Part shown: piece by piece, positions 63,090-64,000 of the stretch | Layout of the letters: the number at the start of each line of letters is the position of its first letter | Position numbering within the stretch: the stretch's first letter is position 1 | Source of the DNA: Caulobacter sp. | GTDB taxonomy: Bacteria > Pseudomonadota > Alphaproteobacteria > Caulobacterales > Caulobacteraceae | Length of the DNA: 64,000 nt | NCBI GenBank assembly: GCA_017745235.1 | Contig: JAGHZU010000005.1 | Coordinates: 62,001 to 126,000 of the forward strand | Reading direction: 5' to 3' | Notes under the pieces: model-generated | What the model saw: the letters and a program-made list of their open reading frames with translations, nothing else | The model's database searches: none | Told to the model about the DNA's origin: nothing | Translations under genes and position numbers: made by a program

Positions 63090-63356
63090 ATGGCGGCGAA
63101 GATCGCCGACACCCCGCCCGACAGTCCCGTGCTGACCGACTACGACCGCGCCCACATCAAGACCTATCTCCGCCTTCTCGACGCGCAAGCCGCTAAGGCC
63201 GATTGGCGCGAGGTGGCCGGGCTCGTCCTGGGCCTGGACGTCGCGCGCGACCTGGGCGCGGCCCAGGCCTGTCACGCCGCCCACCTGGCGCGCGCCCGCT
63301 GGCTGGTCGCCCAAGGCTACCGCGGATTGCGGGAGCCGCCGGATTCCGAGGGGTGA
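63090..63356 (+). CDS. DUF2285-type small protein
   Basis: The 88-residue protein (LTDYDRAHIKTYLRLLDAQA, then AACHAAHLARARWLVAQGYR with slight variation) matches the short DUF2285 protein that follows DUF736 genes in such elements. It is acidic-helical with a conserved HLARARW block. Function unknown, possibly regulatory. The ATG at 63090 gives the expected length. Confidence 0.8.
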   Translation: MAAKIADTPPDSPVLTDYDRAHIKTYLRLLDAQAAKADWREVAGLVLGLDVARDLGAAQACHAAHLARARWLVAQGYRGLREPPDSEG

Positions 63357-63465
63357 TGCCCACCCGACATCACCCCATGCGCGCTTGCCGTCTTCCGAGC
63401 GGGGCCATGGGCGGGAATCGTTTCAATCCCTCCCCTGTGCCGTTGGCGTGCCGGTTTCTTGCTCG

Positions 63466-64000
63466 ATGTCGACCGAAGCGTTGCCGATCGAAGATTGGCG
63501 GGACACCGCCGCCTACGACTATTTTGACGACCTGACGCCCTCGGCGCTGGCCTGGGAATGTCTGCGTCGCAACCTGGCCTACGGGAGCGACCTGCGGGCC
63601 TTGGACCAAGCGGGGCCCGCCACGCCCAGCGCGATCGCCGATCGCTGGGGGTTGCGATTTCGCGGTCGCCACGACGCGCAGCGCCCTCGACATGACCACG
63701 CCTTGGTCGCCGAGCGCCGATCCATCGATCCTGCTGTTTGCCCCCGTCCCGCCGGGCGCCGGTCTGACTCCAGGCTCGATCTCGCCACTGCCGGCGCCGA
63801 CGCGCCGCGAGCAGGCGCCTGATGCCGACCACCTGGTCTTCGGCGCCGGGGCCGAAGCCCATATCGCCCGGCTGATCGGCCCCGTGGCCGCCGACCAGGC
63901 GGTGGCCGCCATCGTGCCGCTCGACGCCGGCGCGACCGGTCGCCTGGCCGCGCTCGAGCGCTTCACGCGCTGGCGCGGCGGCGCCGGTAATCCAGCCCGT
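63466..64000 (+). pseudogene. DUF6499/DUF2285 regulator-like gene with +1 frameshift, cut by window edge
   Basis: ATG 63466 opens a frame reading PIEDWRDTAAYDYFDDLTPS, ALAWECLRRNLAYGSDL and IADRWGLRF, the DUF6499 pattern. After TTT at 63658-63660 one extra base shifts the frame. Reading on from 63662 restores the expected protein (TTPWSPSADPSILLFAPVPP, then DHLVFGAGAEAHIARLIGPV and AIVPLDAGATGRLAALERFT), open to the window end. In the original frame the product would be an unrelated tail to 63822. A real frameshift mutation or a sequencing error are both possible. Confidence 0.7.

Noticed and set aside
62139..63314. A 391-codon minus-strand frame
   Set aside because: It crosses both DUF736 copies in the wrong frame or orientation and is explained by the inverted duplication.
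1..64000. CRISPR arrays, tRNA and rRNA genes, insertion sequences
   Set aside because: No regularly spaced direct repeats, cloverleaf or rRNA-like stretches, or transposase genes were found on reading both strands.

Overview
The window is high-GC, densely coding alphaproteobacterial DNA. A Caulobacter or close Caulobacterales relative is most likely: many TonB-dependent receptors beside glycoside hydrolases and Tat-exported lipases and hydrolases, a flavin halogenase next to a TonB receptor, a RpoE/ChrR singlet-oxygen cassette, and a LexA box of the alphaproteobacterial GTTC-N7-GTTC type. No rRNA, tRNA or CRISPR array was seen.

Region 1 (1-19,355, all minus strand) is a glycan-utilisation locus for a galactosylated, fucosylated and probably acetylated plant polysaccharide (xyloglucan-like side chains are a reasonable guess). 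In transcription order it holds a GntR-type regulator, GH2, GH35, an esterase, GH29, GH97, an IclR regulator, a large TonB-dependent receptor, a tryptophan-halogenase-like flavoenzyme, a second GH29, an esterase and the start of a GH27 alpha-galactosidase. Several genes overlap by 8 nt or sit less than 30 nt apart.

Region 2 (19,991-25,126) is the photooxidative-stress cassette: DUF2177 and a cyclopropane-fatty-acid-synthase-like methyltransferase on the minus strand, diverging from an FAD oxidoreductase, DUF1365, the ECF sigma factor RpoE and its cupin anti-sigma factor ChrR. The ChrR homologue has lost both cysteines of the zinc site in its anti-sigma domain.

Region 3 (25,512-39,904, minus strand) is a self-regulated polysaccharide-uptake locus: an STN-domain TonB receptor (transducer), a FecI-type sigma factor, a FecR-type anti-sigma factor, a lyase-like periplasmic protein, two TonB receptors, an alginate-lyase-family enzyme and aldose 1-epimerase. 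Three transcription units carry the same promoter signature, TTGAGGAC-N14-CGTC with identical spacing, which defines the regulon of the local sigma factor.

Region 4 (about 40,140-64,000) looks like the distal part of an integrative element. It starts at a displaced copy of the 3' end of guaA (GMP synthase, ending IEWE-stop and followed by a terminator), a known integration target. Cargo follows: a GH26 mannanase-like enzyme, a nuclease-fold protein diverging from a PLD-family protein, an undescribed two-gene operon with a nuclease-like N-terminus, and a 1,502-residue nuclease-STAND NTPase resembling AVAST defence proteins. The conserved element backbone comes next: DUF932, DUF7662, ParB-like, Toprim, DUF2493, an SOS-controlled DNA polymerase IV, MmcQ/YjbR, DUF736, DUF2285 and a frameshifted DUF6499-type regulator. 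The integrase is expected beyond the right edge, next to an intact guaA.
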